A DNA stretch of 64,000 nucleotides from Promicromonospora sp049532985 (GTDB taxonomy: Bacteria > Actinomycetota > Actinomycetes > Actinomycetales > Cellulomonadaceae), in contig NZ_CP186693.1 of NCBI RefSeq assembly GCF_049532985.1, forward strand, positions 558,001 through 622,000. Direction: 5' to 3'. The first letter of the stretch is position 1, and every line of letters begins with the position of its first letter. The notes under the pieces are model-generated. The model did no database searches. It worked only from the letters and a program-made list of their open reading frames with translations, and was not told where the DNA came from. The translations under genes and the position numbers were made by a program. This document shows positions 26,586 to 34,772 of the stretch, one piece after another.

Positions 26586-28004
26586 ATGCTCGACGTCCCC
26601 ACCCTGACCGGCGCGGCTCTGCCGTCGGCCGCGCTCTGGACGGTGCGCGCTGCCGAGCCGCGGCACGTCACCGCGTACCGCGCGCTGCGCCGCGACGTGT
26701 TCGTCGCGGAGCAGGGCCTGTTCGACGGCCACGACCTGGACCGCACCGACGAGGACGACCGCACCGAGGTGCTGGTCGCGGTGGACGCCGCCGACCGTGT
26801 GCTCGGCGGGGTGCGCCTCGCGCCCGCCGTCGAGGCCCTGGACGCCACGGGCCGGGACATCGGCTGGTGGACCGGCAGCCGCCTGGTCGTCGCCCGCGGG
26901 GCGCGCGGCGCCGCCGGGATCGGCGCCGCCCTGGTCCGGGCCGCCTGCGCCCGGGCGGCCGAGCTCGGCGTGCTGCGGTTCGAGGCCACCGTCCAGGTCC
27001 GCAACCGGCCGCTGTTCGACCGGCTCGGCTGGCAGGCCTGGGGCACCGCCGACGTGCAGGGCCATCCGCACGTGCTCATGCGCTGGCCCGTCACCCGCGC
27101 GGCGGACCTCGTGGCCGCCACCAAGTCTGCGCTGGCCGCCCTGGTCGAGCCGCTGCGCGAGCACACCGGCCCCGCCGCGCTGGGCGGCGCCGGGTTCGTG
27201 GGCGACGACGGCGCCCCCGTGCCGGGCACCGACGTCGTCGCCGCGTGCGACGCGATCCTGCCCGCGATGATCGAGCGCGACCCCGAGTGGGCCGGGTGGT
27301 GCTCGGTCCTGGTCAACGTGAACGACCTCACCGCCATGGGCGCCATGCCCACCGGCCTGATGGACGCGCTCGGCGCGCCGACGCCGTCCTTCGCCCGCCG
27401 CGTGCTCAACGGCCTGCACAGCGGCTCCCAGGCCTGGGGGGTGCCGGTGCTCGGCGGGCACACCCAGCTCGGCGTCCCGGCGTCGCTGTCGGTCACGGCG
27501 CTCGGCCGCACGGACCGGCCCGTGCCGGGCGGCGGCGGACGCCCGGGGCACACCCTGTCGCTGACCGCCGACCTGTCGGGCGGCTGGCGCCGGGGGTTCG
27601 AGGGCCGGCAGTGGGACTCCACGTCGTCGCGCACCGGGGCCGAGCTGCGGCACCTGGCCGGCACCGTGGGCGCCGCCCGTCCGCACGCCGCCAAGGACGT
27701 GAGCATGGCCGGCGTCGTCGGCACCACCGCCATGCTCGCCGAGGCCTCCGGGACGGGAGCCACGATCGACGTCGCCGCGGTGCCCGCGCCCGACGGCGCC
27801 GCGGCGGGGGACTGGCTCACCTGCTTCCCCGGCTTCGCGATGCTCACCACCGACCCGCCCGGCACCGGGCGCATGACCTCGCCGCTGGCCACCACCGCCG
27901 AGTGCGGCGAGCTGACCGCCGAGCCCGGCGTCCGCCTGCGCTGGCCCGACGGCGAGACCACCGCCGCCGTGCCCGGCCCCGCCACGGGCCTGGGCCGCGC
28001 CTGA
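26586..28004 (+). CDS. GNAT acyltransferase - AIR synthase-like fusion (NitE-NitF, MSMEG_0567/Sll0787 type)
   Basis: 472 residues. Residues about 15-165 are a GNAT domain (AYRALRRDVFVAEQGLFDG opening, GAAGIGAALVRAACARAAELG as the acetyl-CoA loop, RNRPLFDRLGWQ). Residues about 175-460 resemble PurM/AIR synthase: a CDAILPAMIERDPEWAGWCSVLVNVNDL segment (split: CDAILPAM, VNVNDLTAMGAMPTGLMDA), PVLGGHTQLGVPASLSVTALG and KDVSMAGVVGTTAMLAEAS, with the Asp and His residues expected for ATP and Mg binding. The two functions are separate genes in proteobacterial Nit1C and fused here, as in Mycobacterium smegmatis. It probably activates a substrate with ATP and acylates an amine. 86 nt separate it from the next gene. 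Confidence 0.88.
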   Translation: MLDVPTLTGAALPSAALWTVRAAEPRHVTAYRALRRDVFVAEQGLFDGHDLDRTDEDDRTEVLVAVDAADRVLGGVRLAPAVEALDATGRDIGWWTGSRLVVARGARGAAGIGAALVRAACARAAELGVLRFEATVQVRNRPLFDRLGWQAWGTADVQGHPHVLMRWPVTRAADLVAATKSALAALVEPLREHTGPAALGGAGFVGDDGAPVPGTDVVAACDAILPAMIERDPEWAGWCSVLVNVNDLTAMGAMPTGLMDALGAPTPSFARRVLNGLHSGSQAWGVPVLGGHTQLGVPASLSVTALGRTDRPVPGGGGRPGHTLSLTADLSGGWRRGFEGRQWDSTSSRTGAELRHLAGTVGAARPHAAKDVSMAGVVGTTAMLAEASGTGATIDVAAVPAPDGAAAGDWLTCFPGFAMLTTDPPGTGRMTSPLATTAECGELTAEPGVRLRWPDGETTAAVPGPATGLGRA

Positions 28005-28090
28005 CGGCGCCCTGCCTGACGCGCCCCCTGAACCGCACCACCCACCATCCGCACCACCACCCGGGACCCGTCCCGACCGAAGGAGCACCC

Positions 28091-28612
28091 ATGTCGTACG
28101 ACGAGCAGATCCAGGCCAACATCGACGCCTCGCTGGCGGAGATCCCGCACCCGTCGCTGCCCAAGGGCAGCAGCCTGTACGGCTCCACCAAGATCTTCCC
28201 CGACTACCAGGCCGAGCCCGGCCAGGCCTACTTCACGCTCGTGCACGGCATCGCGCACGAGTCGTCGGTCAGCTTCGTCGCGATCCTCCAGGCCACCCGC
28301 GCGCTGCGGAAGGGCTTCGAGTCGGCCATCTACTTCTACGGCCCTGGTGCGATCAACGCCCTGGACACCCGCGGCTTCCCGACCACCGGCGACAGCGCGT
28401 TCCCGGGCGAGCAGAACATCAACGACGCCCTGAAGACGTTCATCGGCGAGGGCGGTACCGTCTTCTGCTGCCGCTTCGGCCTGTCCCTGCACGGCGCCCG
28501 CGAGGAGGACCTCATCGAGGGCGTGATCCCCGCGCACCCGCTCGACGTGCAGGACGCGGTGATCCACTACGCGCGCAAGGGCGCCATCATCAACTCGACG
28601 TACAACCTCTGA
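28091..28612 (+). CDS. nitB: MSMEG_0572/Sll0783-family nitrogen starvation response protein (NitB)
   Basis: 173 residues, ATG 28091 behind GAAGGAGC. Small soluble alpha/beta protein: LVHGIAHESSVSFVAILQATRALRKGFESAIYFYGPGA is its conserved core (given here in part: HGIAHESSVSF, IYFYGPGAINA), with GEGGTVFCCRFGLSLHG near residue 125 and IVIHYARKG-like ending. The DsrE/F-like fold suggested by the YFYGPGA strand and paired Cys (FCCR) hints at a sulfur-relay or redox role, which is only inference. Named after Synechocystis sll0783, a nitrogen-starvation gene next to the nitrilase in that genome. Confidence 0.88.
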   Translation: MSYDEQIQANIDASLAEIPHPSLPKGSSLYGSTKIFPDYQAEPGQAYFTLVHGIAHESSVSFVAILQATRALRKGFESAIYFYGPGAINALDTRGFPTTGDSAFPGEQNINDALKTFIGEGGTVFCCRFGLSLHGAREEDLIEGVIPAHPLDVQDAVIHYARKGAIINSTYNL

Positions 28613-28634
28613 GACCGACCGGAGGAGCAGCGCA

Positions 28635-29537
28635 GTGAGCATCACCGTGGCCGCCGTGTCGGCCAACTTCACGCGGGACCTGGAGCAGAACTACGCCCTC
28701 ATCGAGCAGCTGCTCGGCGAGGCACGCGCCCAGGGCGCCCAGCTCGTCGTCTTCCCCGAGGCCTCGATCGGCGGGTACCTCTCGTCGCTCGGCAACCACG
28801 GGGACACCGTGCGCACCACGGCCCGCTCGCTGCCGCCCGCGATCAGCCTGGACGGGCCGGAGATCCGGCGCGTCCAGGCGCTCGCGGGGCAGACCGTCGT
28901 CTGCATCGGGTTCTGCGAGCTCGACGCCGACGGCGAGACCCGGTACAACGCCGCGGTCTGCCTCGACGGGGAGCGCGTGTACGGCTCCTACCGCAAGGTG
29001 CACCAGCCGCTGGGCGAGAACATGTCGTACGCGGCGGGCGACACCTACCGGGCGTTCGACACGCCCGTGGGCCGCATCGGGCTGCAGATCTGCTACGACA
29101 AGGCGTTCCCGGAGGCCGCTCGGGCGCTGGCCCTGGACGGCGCGGAGATCGTGGTCAGCCTCTCGGCGTGGCCCGCGGCCCGCACCGCCACCGCCGAGGA
29201 CCTCCAGCAGGACCGGTGGACGTACCGGTTCAACCTGTTCGACGCCGCCCGCGCGCTGGACAACCAGGTGTTCTGGATCGCGTCCAACCAGTCGGGCACG
29301 TTCGGTTCGCTGCGGTACGTGGGCAACGCCAAGGTGGTCGACCCGGGCGGGAACGTGCTGGCTACGACCCTGCTGGGCGCGGGGCTGGCGGTCGCCGAGG
29401 TCGACGTCGAGGGCACGTTCCGCGCCATGCGGGGCGGCATGTTCCACCTGCGCGACCGACGCCCGGACGTGTACGGCGCGATCACGGCCGCGGACGCGCC
29501 CGAGGCCACCCGCTGGACGGAGGCGGCCCATGCCTGA
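28635..29537 (+). CDS. nitC: Nitrilase of the Nit6803/Nit1C family
   Basis: 300 residues from GTG 28635 with GGAGGAG 7 nt upstream. The nitrilase-superfamily triad is complete: Glu42 (VVFPEASIGGY), Lys121 (YRKVHQPLGE) and Cys153 (LQICYDKAFPE), with Glu128 as the usual fourth residue. Length and motifs fit the Nit6803 group of carbon-nitrogen hydrolases (nitrile to acid plus ammonia). In proteobacteria the homologous cluster supports growth with cyanide as nitrogen source. Overlaps the next gene by 8 nt, so expression is coupled. Confidence 0.92.
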   Translation: MSITVAAVSANFTRDLEQNYALIEQLLGEARAQGAQLVVFPEASIGGYLSSLGNHGDTVRTTARSLPPAISLDGPEIRRVQALAGQTVVCIGFCELDADGETRYNAAVCLDGERVYGSYRKVHQPLGENMSYAAGDTYRAFDTPVGRIGLQICYDKAFPEAARALALDGAEIVVSLSAWPAARTATAEDLQQDRWTYRFNLFDAARALDNQVFWIASNQSGTFGSLRYVGNAKVVDPGGNVLATTLLGAGLAVAEVDVEGTFRAMRGGMFHLRDRRPDVYGAITAADAPEATRWTEAAHA

Positions 29538-29832
29538 GATGACGTTCGACGTGCGCTGGCCCGACGGGACCACGGCGAGCTGCTACTCGCCGAGCCTCGT
29601 GATGCACGACCACCTGCAGGCCGGGAGCCGGTACCCCGTCGCCGACTTCGTGGAGCGCTCCAGCAAGGCGCTGCGCGAGGCGAGCGACCGGGTGCGCGCC
29701 CGCTACGGCATGGGATGCGCGTCCGCCGTGCAGCAGGAGGCCGAGATCCGGCAGGTGGCGTCCGCGTTCGACGCCGCCGCCGAGGTCGAGGTGCTGCGCA
29801 TGGAGCCGCCGCTGCCGGGAGGTGTCGCATGA
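29530..29832 (+). CDS. nitG: MSMEG_0570-family small protein (NitG)
   Basis: 100 residues: MTFDVRWPDGTTASCYSPSL at the start, a helix-rich middle (YPVADFVERSSKALREASDRVRARYG in part) and a C-terminal EAEIRQVASAFDAAAEVEVLRME. These match the MSMEG_0570 nitrogen-starvation family of about 95-100 residues. Function unknown. Its start lies within the nitC end (8-nt overlap) and its stop overlaps the nitH start (ATGA), so it is translated as part of a nitC-nitG-nitH unit and may form a complex with one of them. Confidence 0.87.
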   Translation: MPEMTFDVRWPDGTTASCYSPSLVMHDHLQAGSRYPVADFVERSSKALREASDRVRARYGMGCASAVQQEAEIRQVASAFDAAAEVEVLRMEPPLPGGVA

Positions 29833-31130
29833 GGTCCGCAACTGTGCGGGACGGCGCCCACCACGACGTGCTCGTCGTCGGCGGCGGGCAGGCCGGCCTC
29901 TCGATGAGCCGTCACCTGGTGGGACAGGGCGTCGACCACGTGGTCCTGGAGCGTGACACCGTCGCGCACGAGTGGCGTGACGGCCGGTGGGACGCGTTCA
30001 CGCTGGTCACGCCCAACTGGCACTGCCGGCTGCCCGCGTACCCGTACGACGGGCCCGATCCGAACGGCTTCATGGGCCGCGACGAGGTCTACTCCTGGGT
30101 GCGTGGGTACGCCGACACCTTCGACGCCCCCGTCGCCGAGGGCGTGGCGGCCACCCGGATCGCACCCCGGTCCGGCGGCGGGTTCGTCGTCCAGACGACG
30201 GCGGGCCTCGTGTCCGCCGGAGCCGTCGTCGCCGCCGTCGGGGGATATCACCGGCCGGTGCTGCCGTCATGGTCCCGGGACCTGCCCGAGCACGTCGCAC
30301 AGGTGCACTCCCACGAGTACCGCAGCCCGGACCAGCTCCCACCGGGGCCGGTGCTGGTGGTCGGCACCGGCCAGTCCGGCACCCAGATCGCGGAGGACCT
30401 CCTCCTCGCCGGCCGGGAGGTCCATCTCTCGGTCGGGCGGGCGCCGCGCGTCGCACGGACCTACCGGGGCAGGGACTGCATGACCTGGCTCGCGGAGATG
30501 GGCGTCTACGACGTGCCGGTGGCCGCTCGCGGCCTGGCGAAACGGGAGTCGACCAACCACTACGTCACCGGCCGCGACGGGGGACGGGACATCGACCTGC
30601 GCGCCTTCGCGCTCCGCGGTATGCGCCTGTACGGCCGGGCGACCACGGTCGAGGAGGGCACGCTACGGTTCGAACCGACCCTCGGACGAGACCTCGACCA
30701 CGCGGACGCCGTCGCCGAGTCCATCAAGGACGACATCGACCGCTGGATCAGCAGCGAGCAGATCGACGCGCCTGTCGAGGCGCGGTACACGCCCGTGTGG
30801 CGGCCCGAGGTGGAGCCCGAGCGCCTCGACCTCGCCGGGATCGCCGCGGTGGTGTGGTCCGTGGGCTTCCGGGCGGACTGGTCGTGGCTCGGCGAGCTGG
30901 CGCCCGAGGTGCTCGACCACGAGGGGCACCCGCGGCACGTCCGGGGCCTGAGCCCGGTGCCGGGCCTGTCCTTCGTGGGCCTGCCGTGGCTGCACACCTG
31001 GGGTTCGGGCCGGTTCCTGGGCATCGCGCAGGACACGGCGCACGTGGCCGCCGAGGTGGCCGCCTGGCGCGCCGGCGGGACCTGGGCCGGCCCGGCCGAG
31101 CGGGCCCTCGACCTGCCCGCCGCGGGATGA
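29829..31130 (+). CDS. nitH: MSMEG_0569-family flavin-dependent monooxygenase (NitH)
   Basis: 433 residues, start ATG 29829 overlapping the nitG stop. FAD motif VLVVGGGQAGLSMSRHL (residues about 14-30) and second nucleotide fold VLVVGTGQSGTQIAEDL (about 177-193), the layout of the FMO/Baeyer-Villiger class. GLPWLHTWGSGRFLGI near the C-terminus is characteristic of this family. It would use NADPH and oxygen to hydroxylate nitrogen, sulfur or carbon. In Nit1C its likely job is to oxidise the natural substrate or a product before or after the nitrilase step; this is inferred. Confidence 0.9.
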   Translation: MRSATVRDGAHHDVLVVGGGQAGLSMSRHLVGQGVDHVVLERDTVAHEWRDGRWDAFTLVTPNWHCRLPAYPYDGPDPNGFMGRDEVYSWVRGYADTFDAPVAEGVAATRIAPRSGGGFVVQTTAGLVSAGAVVAAVGGYHRPVLPSWSRDLPEHVAQVHSHEYRSPDQLPPGPVLVVGTGQSGTQIAEDLLLAGREVHLSVGRAPRVARTYRGRDCMTWLAEMGVYDVPVAARGLAKRESTNHYVTGRDGGRDIDLRAFALRGMRLYGRATTVEEGTLRFEPTLGRDLDHADAVAESIKDDIDRWISSEQIDAPVEARYTPVWRPEVEPERLDLAGIAAVVWSVGFRADWSWLGELAPEVLDHEGHPRHVRGLSPVPGLSFVGLPWLHTWGSGRFLGIAQDTAHVAAEVAAWRAGGTWAGPAERALDLPAAG

Positions 31131-31152
31131 CGGACGACCTACGCTGTCGCAC

Positions 31153-32037
31153 ATGCCTACGACGACCATGGGCGCGGTCGCGGCGCACTTCGGCCGCGAC
31201 ATCGACCGCACCCTCACCAAGCTCCCCGGCATCATCGACCAGGCCCGCGAGCGCGGCGTCGACCTGCTCGTGCTGCCGGACGCCACCATCGGCGGGTACC
31301 TGCACGACATGTACCACCCGGCCGACGAGCCGCTGCCGCCCGCGGTCGACCTCGACGGGCCCGAGGTCGCCGCGGTCCGGCAGATGGCCGGCGACATGGT
31401 GGTGTGCTTCGGCATCGCCGAGCGCGCCCAGGCCGACGGCGCCGAGGTGCGCTACAACACCGCCGTCTGCGTGCACGGCGACGGCGTGCTCGGCGTGCAC
31501 CGCAAGGTGCACCTGCCGCTCGGCGAGTCCGAGGCGTACCGGCCCGGCACCGGCTTCGACGCCTTCGACACCCCGGTGGGCCGCATCGGCATGCTCATCG
31601 ACTTCGACAAGACCTTCCCTGAGTCGGCCCGCTCGCTCGCGCTCGACGGCGCCCAGGTCATCGCGTGCCTCAGCGCCTGGCCCGCCAGCGTCACCGACCG
31701 GTCCGACCGGCTGCGCAACGACCGCCAGGCCCACCTGTTCGACCTGTACGACTGCGCCCGCGCCGCCGAGAACCAGCTCTACCTGGTCTCCGCCAACCAG
31801 ACCGGGGTGCTCGGCGGCCTCCGGTTCCTCGGCCAGGCGAAGGTCGTGGACCCCGCCGGCGAGATCATCGCCAAGACCTGGGCCAAGGGCGGCCTCGCCG
31901 TCGCCACCGCCGACGTCGAGGCCGACGTCGCCCGCGCCCGCCGCACCATGGACCACCTGCGCGACCGCGTCGAGAGCGCCTACACCCTCACGCCGCGACG
32001 CGCCCCGGAGCCGGACCCGAGCCGCACGTCCCCCTGA
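31153..32037 (+). CDS. Second nitrilase-fold protein lacking catalytic Cys and Glu (pseudo-nitrilase)
   Basis: 294 residues, clearly paralogous to NitC at 28635-29537 across its full length (shared IGGYL, HRKVHLPLGE, DTPVGRIG, DKTFPE, SLALDGAQV, SANQTG). The triad is not intact: Glu becomes Asp43 (LVLPDATIGGY), Lys118 is kept (HRKVHLP), and the nucleophile Cys becomes Asp150 (MLIDFDKTFPE). The reading frame and conservation elsewhere are good, so it is not a decaying gene. It cannot work as a normal C-N hydrolase. It could be a regulatory or scaffolding partner of NitC, or have a new activity. It corresponds in position to the carbon-nitrogen hydrolase family gene beside the glycosyltransferase in mycobacterial clusters (from memory). 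22 nt after nitH; no Shine-Dalgarno is evident. Confidence 0.9.
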   Translation: MPTTTMGAVAAHFGRDIDRTLTKLPGIIDQARERGVDLLVLPDATIGGYLHDMYHPADEPLPPAVDLDGPEVAAVRQMAGDMVVCFGIAERAQADGAEVRYNTAVCVHGDGVLGVHRKVHLPLGESEAYRPGTGFDAFDTPVGRIGMLIDFDKTFPESARSLALDGAQVIACLSAWPASVTDRSDRLRNDRQAHLFDLYDCARAAENQLYLVSANQTGVLGGLRFLGQAKVVDPAGEIIAKTWAKGGLAVATADVEADVARARRTMDHLRDRVESAYTLTPRRAPEPDPSRTSP

Positions 32038-32058
32038 ACCCCGCCCGAACGGAGCACG

Positions 32059-33237
32059 ATGCGCATCGCCCAGACCACGTACTCGACCCGGCCGCGCGGC
32101 GGTGTGGTGCACACCCTCGCCCTCGCGGAGGCGCTCGCCGCCCGCGGGCACCAGGTGACGGTGTGGACGCTGGGCCGCGGCGGGGACGAGGCTTTCTTCC
32201 GGCCCGTCGACCCGTCCGTCGAGGTGCGGGTCGTGCCGTTCGCGGCGCGCGACGACGAGAGCGTCGGCGACCGCATCGAACGCTCCATCCAGGCCATGGC
32301 GGCCGCGTTCGACCCCACGGGGTACGACGTCGTCCACGCCCAGGACTGCATCTCCGCGAACGCGCTGTTCGCCCCTGCTGCTCTCGGGGCCGGCGCGCCC
32401 CCTCTCGTGCGGACCGTGCACCACCTCGACGACTTCACCACGCCGCGCCTGGTCGAGTGCCACCAGCAGGCGATCGTGCGGCCGGACGCCCGGCTGTGCG
32501 TCTCCCGCGCCGTCGCCGACGAGGTGCGCGACGGCTACGGGCTCGAACCCACCGTCATCCCCAACGGCGTCGACGCCGCCCGGTTCGCCCGCGCCGCCGG
32601 CCCCGACGGGGCCTCGGCCCGCGAGCGGTGGCGCGCCGAGCTCGGCCGCTACGTGCTCGCCCTTGGCGGCATCGAGCCCCGCAAGGGCAGCATCGACCTG
32701 CTGGAGGCCTTCGCGCTCCTGCGCGACGACCATCCCGACCTCGGCCTCGTGCTCGGTGGCGGGGAGACCCTCTTCGACTACCGCCCCTACCGCGCCCGGT
32801 TCGACGAGCGCTGCGCCGAGCTCGGCATCGAGCCCGTCGTCCTCGGCACCCTCGCCGACGACGACGTCCCCACCCTCGTGGCCGCCGCTACCGCCCTCGG
32901 CTTCGTCTCCACCAAGGAGGGCTTCGGGCTGGCCGCCATGGAGGCCCTCGCGGCCGGCGTCCCCGTCGTCGCCCGCGACCTGCCCGTCACCCGCGAGGTG
33001 TTCGGGCCCGCCGTCGCCTACGCCACCGACGTGCCCGGGATCGCCGCGGCGCTCGCGGCCGCGGCGGACGGGACGCTGCCCGTGGACACCGCGGCGGGGC
33101 GGGCGCTGGCGGCCCGGCACAGCTGGGCCGGGGCCGCGGCGGCCCACGAGCGCTTCTACGAGCGGGTGGTGCGCGAAGGGGGCGACGGTGGCCACGAGCT
33201 CGATCTCGCGGATCATCAGCCGGCTCGCCGAGGCTGA
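32059..33237 (+). CDS. MSMEG_0565-family glycosyltransferase (GT-B)
   Basis: 392 residues, ATG 32059 behind CGGAGC. GT4-type features: N-terminal RGGVVHTLALAEALAARGHQV, DVVHAQDCISANAL, mid-protein VIPNGVDAARFA, GGIEPRKGSIDLLEAF, and the C-terminal STKEGFGLAAMEALAAGVPVVARDLPVTREVFG segment with the retaining E-x7-E signature (given in part). This family occurs almost only with Nit1C-type clusters in actinobacteria. It presumably attaches a sugar to a small molecule made by the pathway, which argues against simple nitrile breakdown as the only function. The next gene starts inside its 3' end. Confidence 0.9.
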   Translation: MRIAQTTYSTRPRGGVVHTLALAEALAARGHQVTVWTLGRGGDEAFFRPVDPSVEVRVVPFAARDDESVGDRIERSIQAMAAAFDPTGYDVVHAQDCISANALFAPAALGAGAPPLVRTVHHLDDFTTPRLVECHQQAIVRPDARLCVSRAVADEVRDGYGLEPTVIPNGVDAARFARAAGPDGASARERWRAELGRYVLALGGIEPRKGSIDLLEAFALLRDDHPDLGLVLGGGETLFDYRPYRARFDERCAELGIEPVVLGTLADDDVPTLVAAATALGFVSTKEGFGLAAMEALAAGVPVVARDLPVTREVFGPAVAYATDVPGIAAALAAAADGTLPVDTAAGRALAARHSWAGAAAAHERFYERVVREGGDGGHELDLADHQPARRG

Positions 33238-34747
33238 CCCCGACCGGGTCGTGGCGGTCGCCGTCGGCGCGCCGGGTACGGACGACGCACCCCGAGCGGA
33301 CGGAACTTCTGGCGCGGACGGTGACCTGCGGCTCACCACCGCCGGGCTCGATGCCGCCGCCGACCGCTACGCGCGGGAGCTGCTCCGCCGCGGCGTGCGT
33401 CGCGACGACCTGGTCACGGTCGCGCTGCCCAACGGGCTGGAGATGCTCGTGGCGTGCGCCGGGATCTGGCGGGCGGGCGCGACGCCGCAGCCCGTCTCCC
33501 GCGGGCTGACGCCGGGGGAGCGAGCCGCCGTGGTGGCCGCGGCCCGGCCCGCGCTGGTGATCGGGTTCGACGCCGACGGCGTCCCCGGCCTGCCCGAGGG
33601 CTTCGGTCTGCCGGACGGCCTCGGCCCGCCGGAGGGGCCCGGCGTCCCGGGCGGGTCCGGTCCGGCGTGGTCCGGCCCCGGGCAGCGCCGCGCCGACGAG
33701 CCTGCGCTGCCCGACACCTGGGCGCGGTCCTGGAAGGCGCCGACGTCGTCGGGCAGCACCGGCCGACCCAAGGTGGTGCTGTCCACCGCGCCCGCCCGCA
33801 TGGACCCGGAGCGGCCCGTGGCGGAGTTCCTCCCGCTGCGTGCGACGCAGCTCGTCGCCGGCCCGCTCACGCACTCGGCGACGTTCACCTACGCCTTCCG
33901 CGGGCTGCTCACCGGCCACCGGCTGGTGATCCTGCCGCGGTTCGAGGAGCGGGCCGTGCTCGACGCTATCGAGCGGCACGGCGTCACCTGGGCGCTGCTG
34001 GTTCCTACGATGCTGCACCGCCTGCTGCGGCTGCCGGCCGCCGAGCGTGACCCTGTCCGGCTGCGCACGCTGGAGACCGTGCTGCACCTGGGGTCGCCGT
34101 GCGCGCCCGCGCTCAAGCGGGCGGTGCTGGACTGGCTGGGCCCGGAGCGGGTCGTGGAGGTCTACGCCGGGAGCGAGTCCAACGGGCTGACGATGATCCG
34201 CGGCGACGAGTGGCTCCGGCGGCCCGGGAGCGTGGGCCGCCCGGTGGGCGGCACCCGGGTGCGGGTGCTGCGCGACGACGGCTCGGAAGCCGCGCCGGGC
34301 GAGACCGGCCAGGTGTGGCTGCACCGGGGCCCCGACCCGGCCTACCGGTACCTGGGCGCGGCCGGCCGCCGTCGGGCCGACGGGTGGGACACGCTCGGCG
34401 ACCTGGGCCATCTCGACGCCGACGGGTGGCTCTGGGTCACCGACCGGGCTGACGACGTCATCGTGCGCGGCGGCGAGAAGATCTACCCCGTCGAGATCGA
34501 GCGGGTCCTGGAGGAGCACCCGGCGGTGCGGAGCGCCGTCGCGTTCGGCGTCCCCGACGAGGAGCTGGGCCAGCGTGTCGAGGCGGTCGCTGATGTGGCC
34601 GACGCTCCGGTGGACGGCGAGCAGCTGCGTCGGTTCGCCGCGGAGCGGTTGGACCGTGCCCGTAGGCCGGCCCGCGTGTGGGTCACGGACCGGCCGGTGC
34701 GTGACGACGCGGGCAAGACCAGGAGGGCCGGCCCCGGTCGGGCCTGA
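33188..34747 (+). CDS. Adenylate-forming acyl/aryl-CoA ligase
   Basis: 519 residues from GTG 33188, which lies 50 nt inside the glycosyltransferase gene, with AAGGGGG at 33176-33182 as ribosome site. ANL-superfamily motifs: TSSGSTGRPKVVL (ATP loop), GSESNGLTMI (A5), GDLGHLDADGWLWVTDRADDVI (A7/A8, given in part), RGGEKIYPVEIE and the C-terminal DDAGKTRR with the catalytic Lys. A Gly/Pro-rich insert of about 50 residues (residues about 135-185) precedes the A3 loop. It would activate a carboxylic acid with ATP, possibly the acid released by NitC. Last gene of the operon; the LuxR gene follows in the opposite direction. Confidence 0.88.
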   Translation: MATSSISRIISRLAEADPDRVVAVAVGAPGTDDAPRADGTSGADGDLRLTTAGLDAAADRYARELLRRGVRRDDLVTVALPNGLEMLVACAGIWRAGATPQPVSRGLTPGERAAVVAAARPALVIGFDADGVPGLPEGFGLPDGLGPPEGPGVPGGSGPAWSGPGQRRADEPALPDTWARSWKAPTSSGSTGRPKVVLSTAPARMDPERPVAEFLPLRATQLVAGPLTHSATFTYAFRGLLTGHRLVILPRFEERAVLDAIERHGVTWALLVPTMLHRLLRLPAAERDPVRLRTLETVLHLGSPCAPALKRAVLDWLGPERVVEVYAGSESNGLTMIRGDEWLRRPGSVGRPVGGTRVRVLRDDGSEAAPGETGQVWLHRGPDPAYRYLGAAGRRRADGWDTLGDLGHLDADGWLWVTDRADDVIVRGGEKIYPVEIERVLEEHPAVRSAVAFGVPDEELGQRVEAVADVADAPVDGEQLRRFAAERLDRARRPARVWVTDRPVRDDAGKTRRAGPGRA

Positions 34748-34772
34748 CGGCCTGGCTGTGCCACGCCGCACC

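Noticed and set aside
25505..28672. Long minus-strand frame over the nit genes
   Set aside because: Shadow of four clear plus-strand genes; composition rich in Arg, Pro and Ser.
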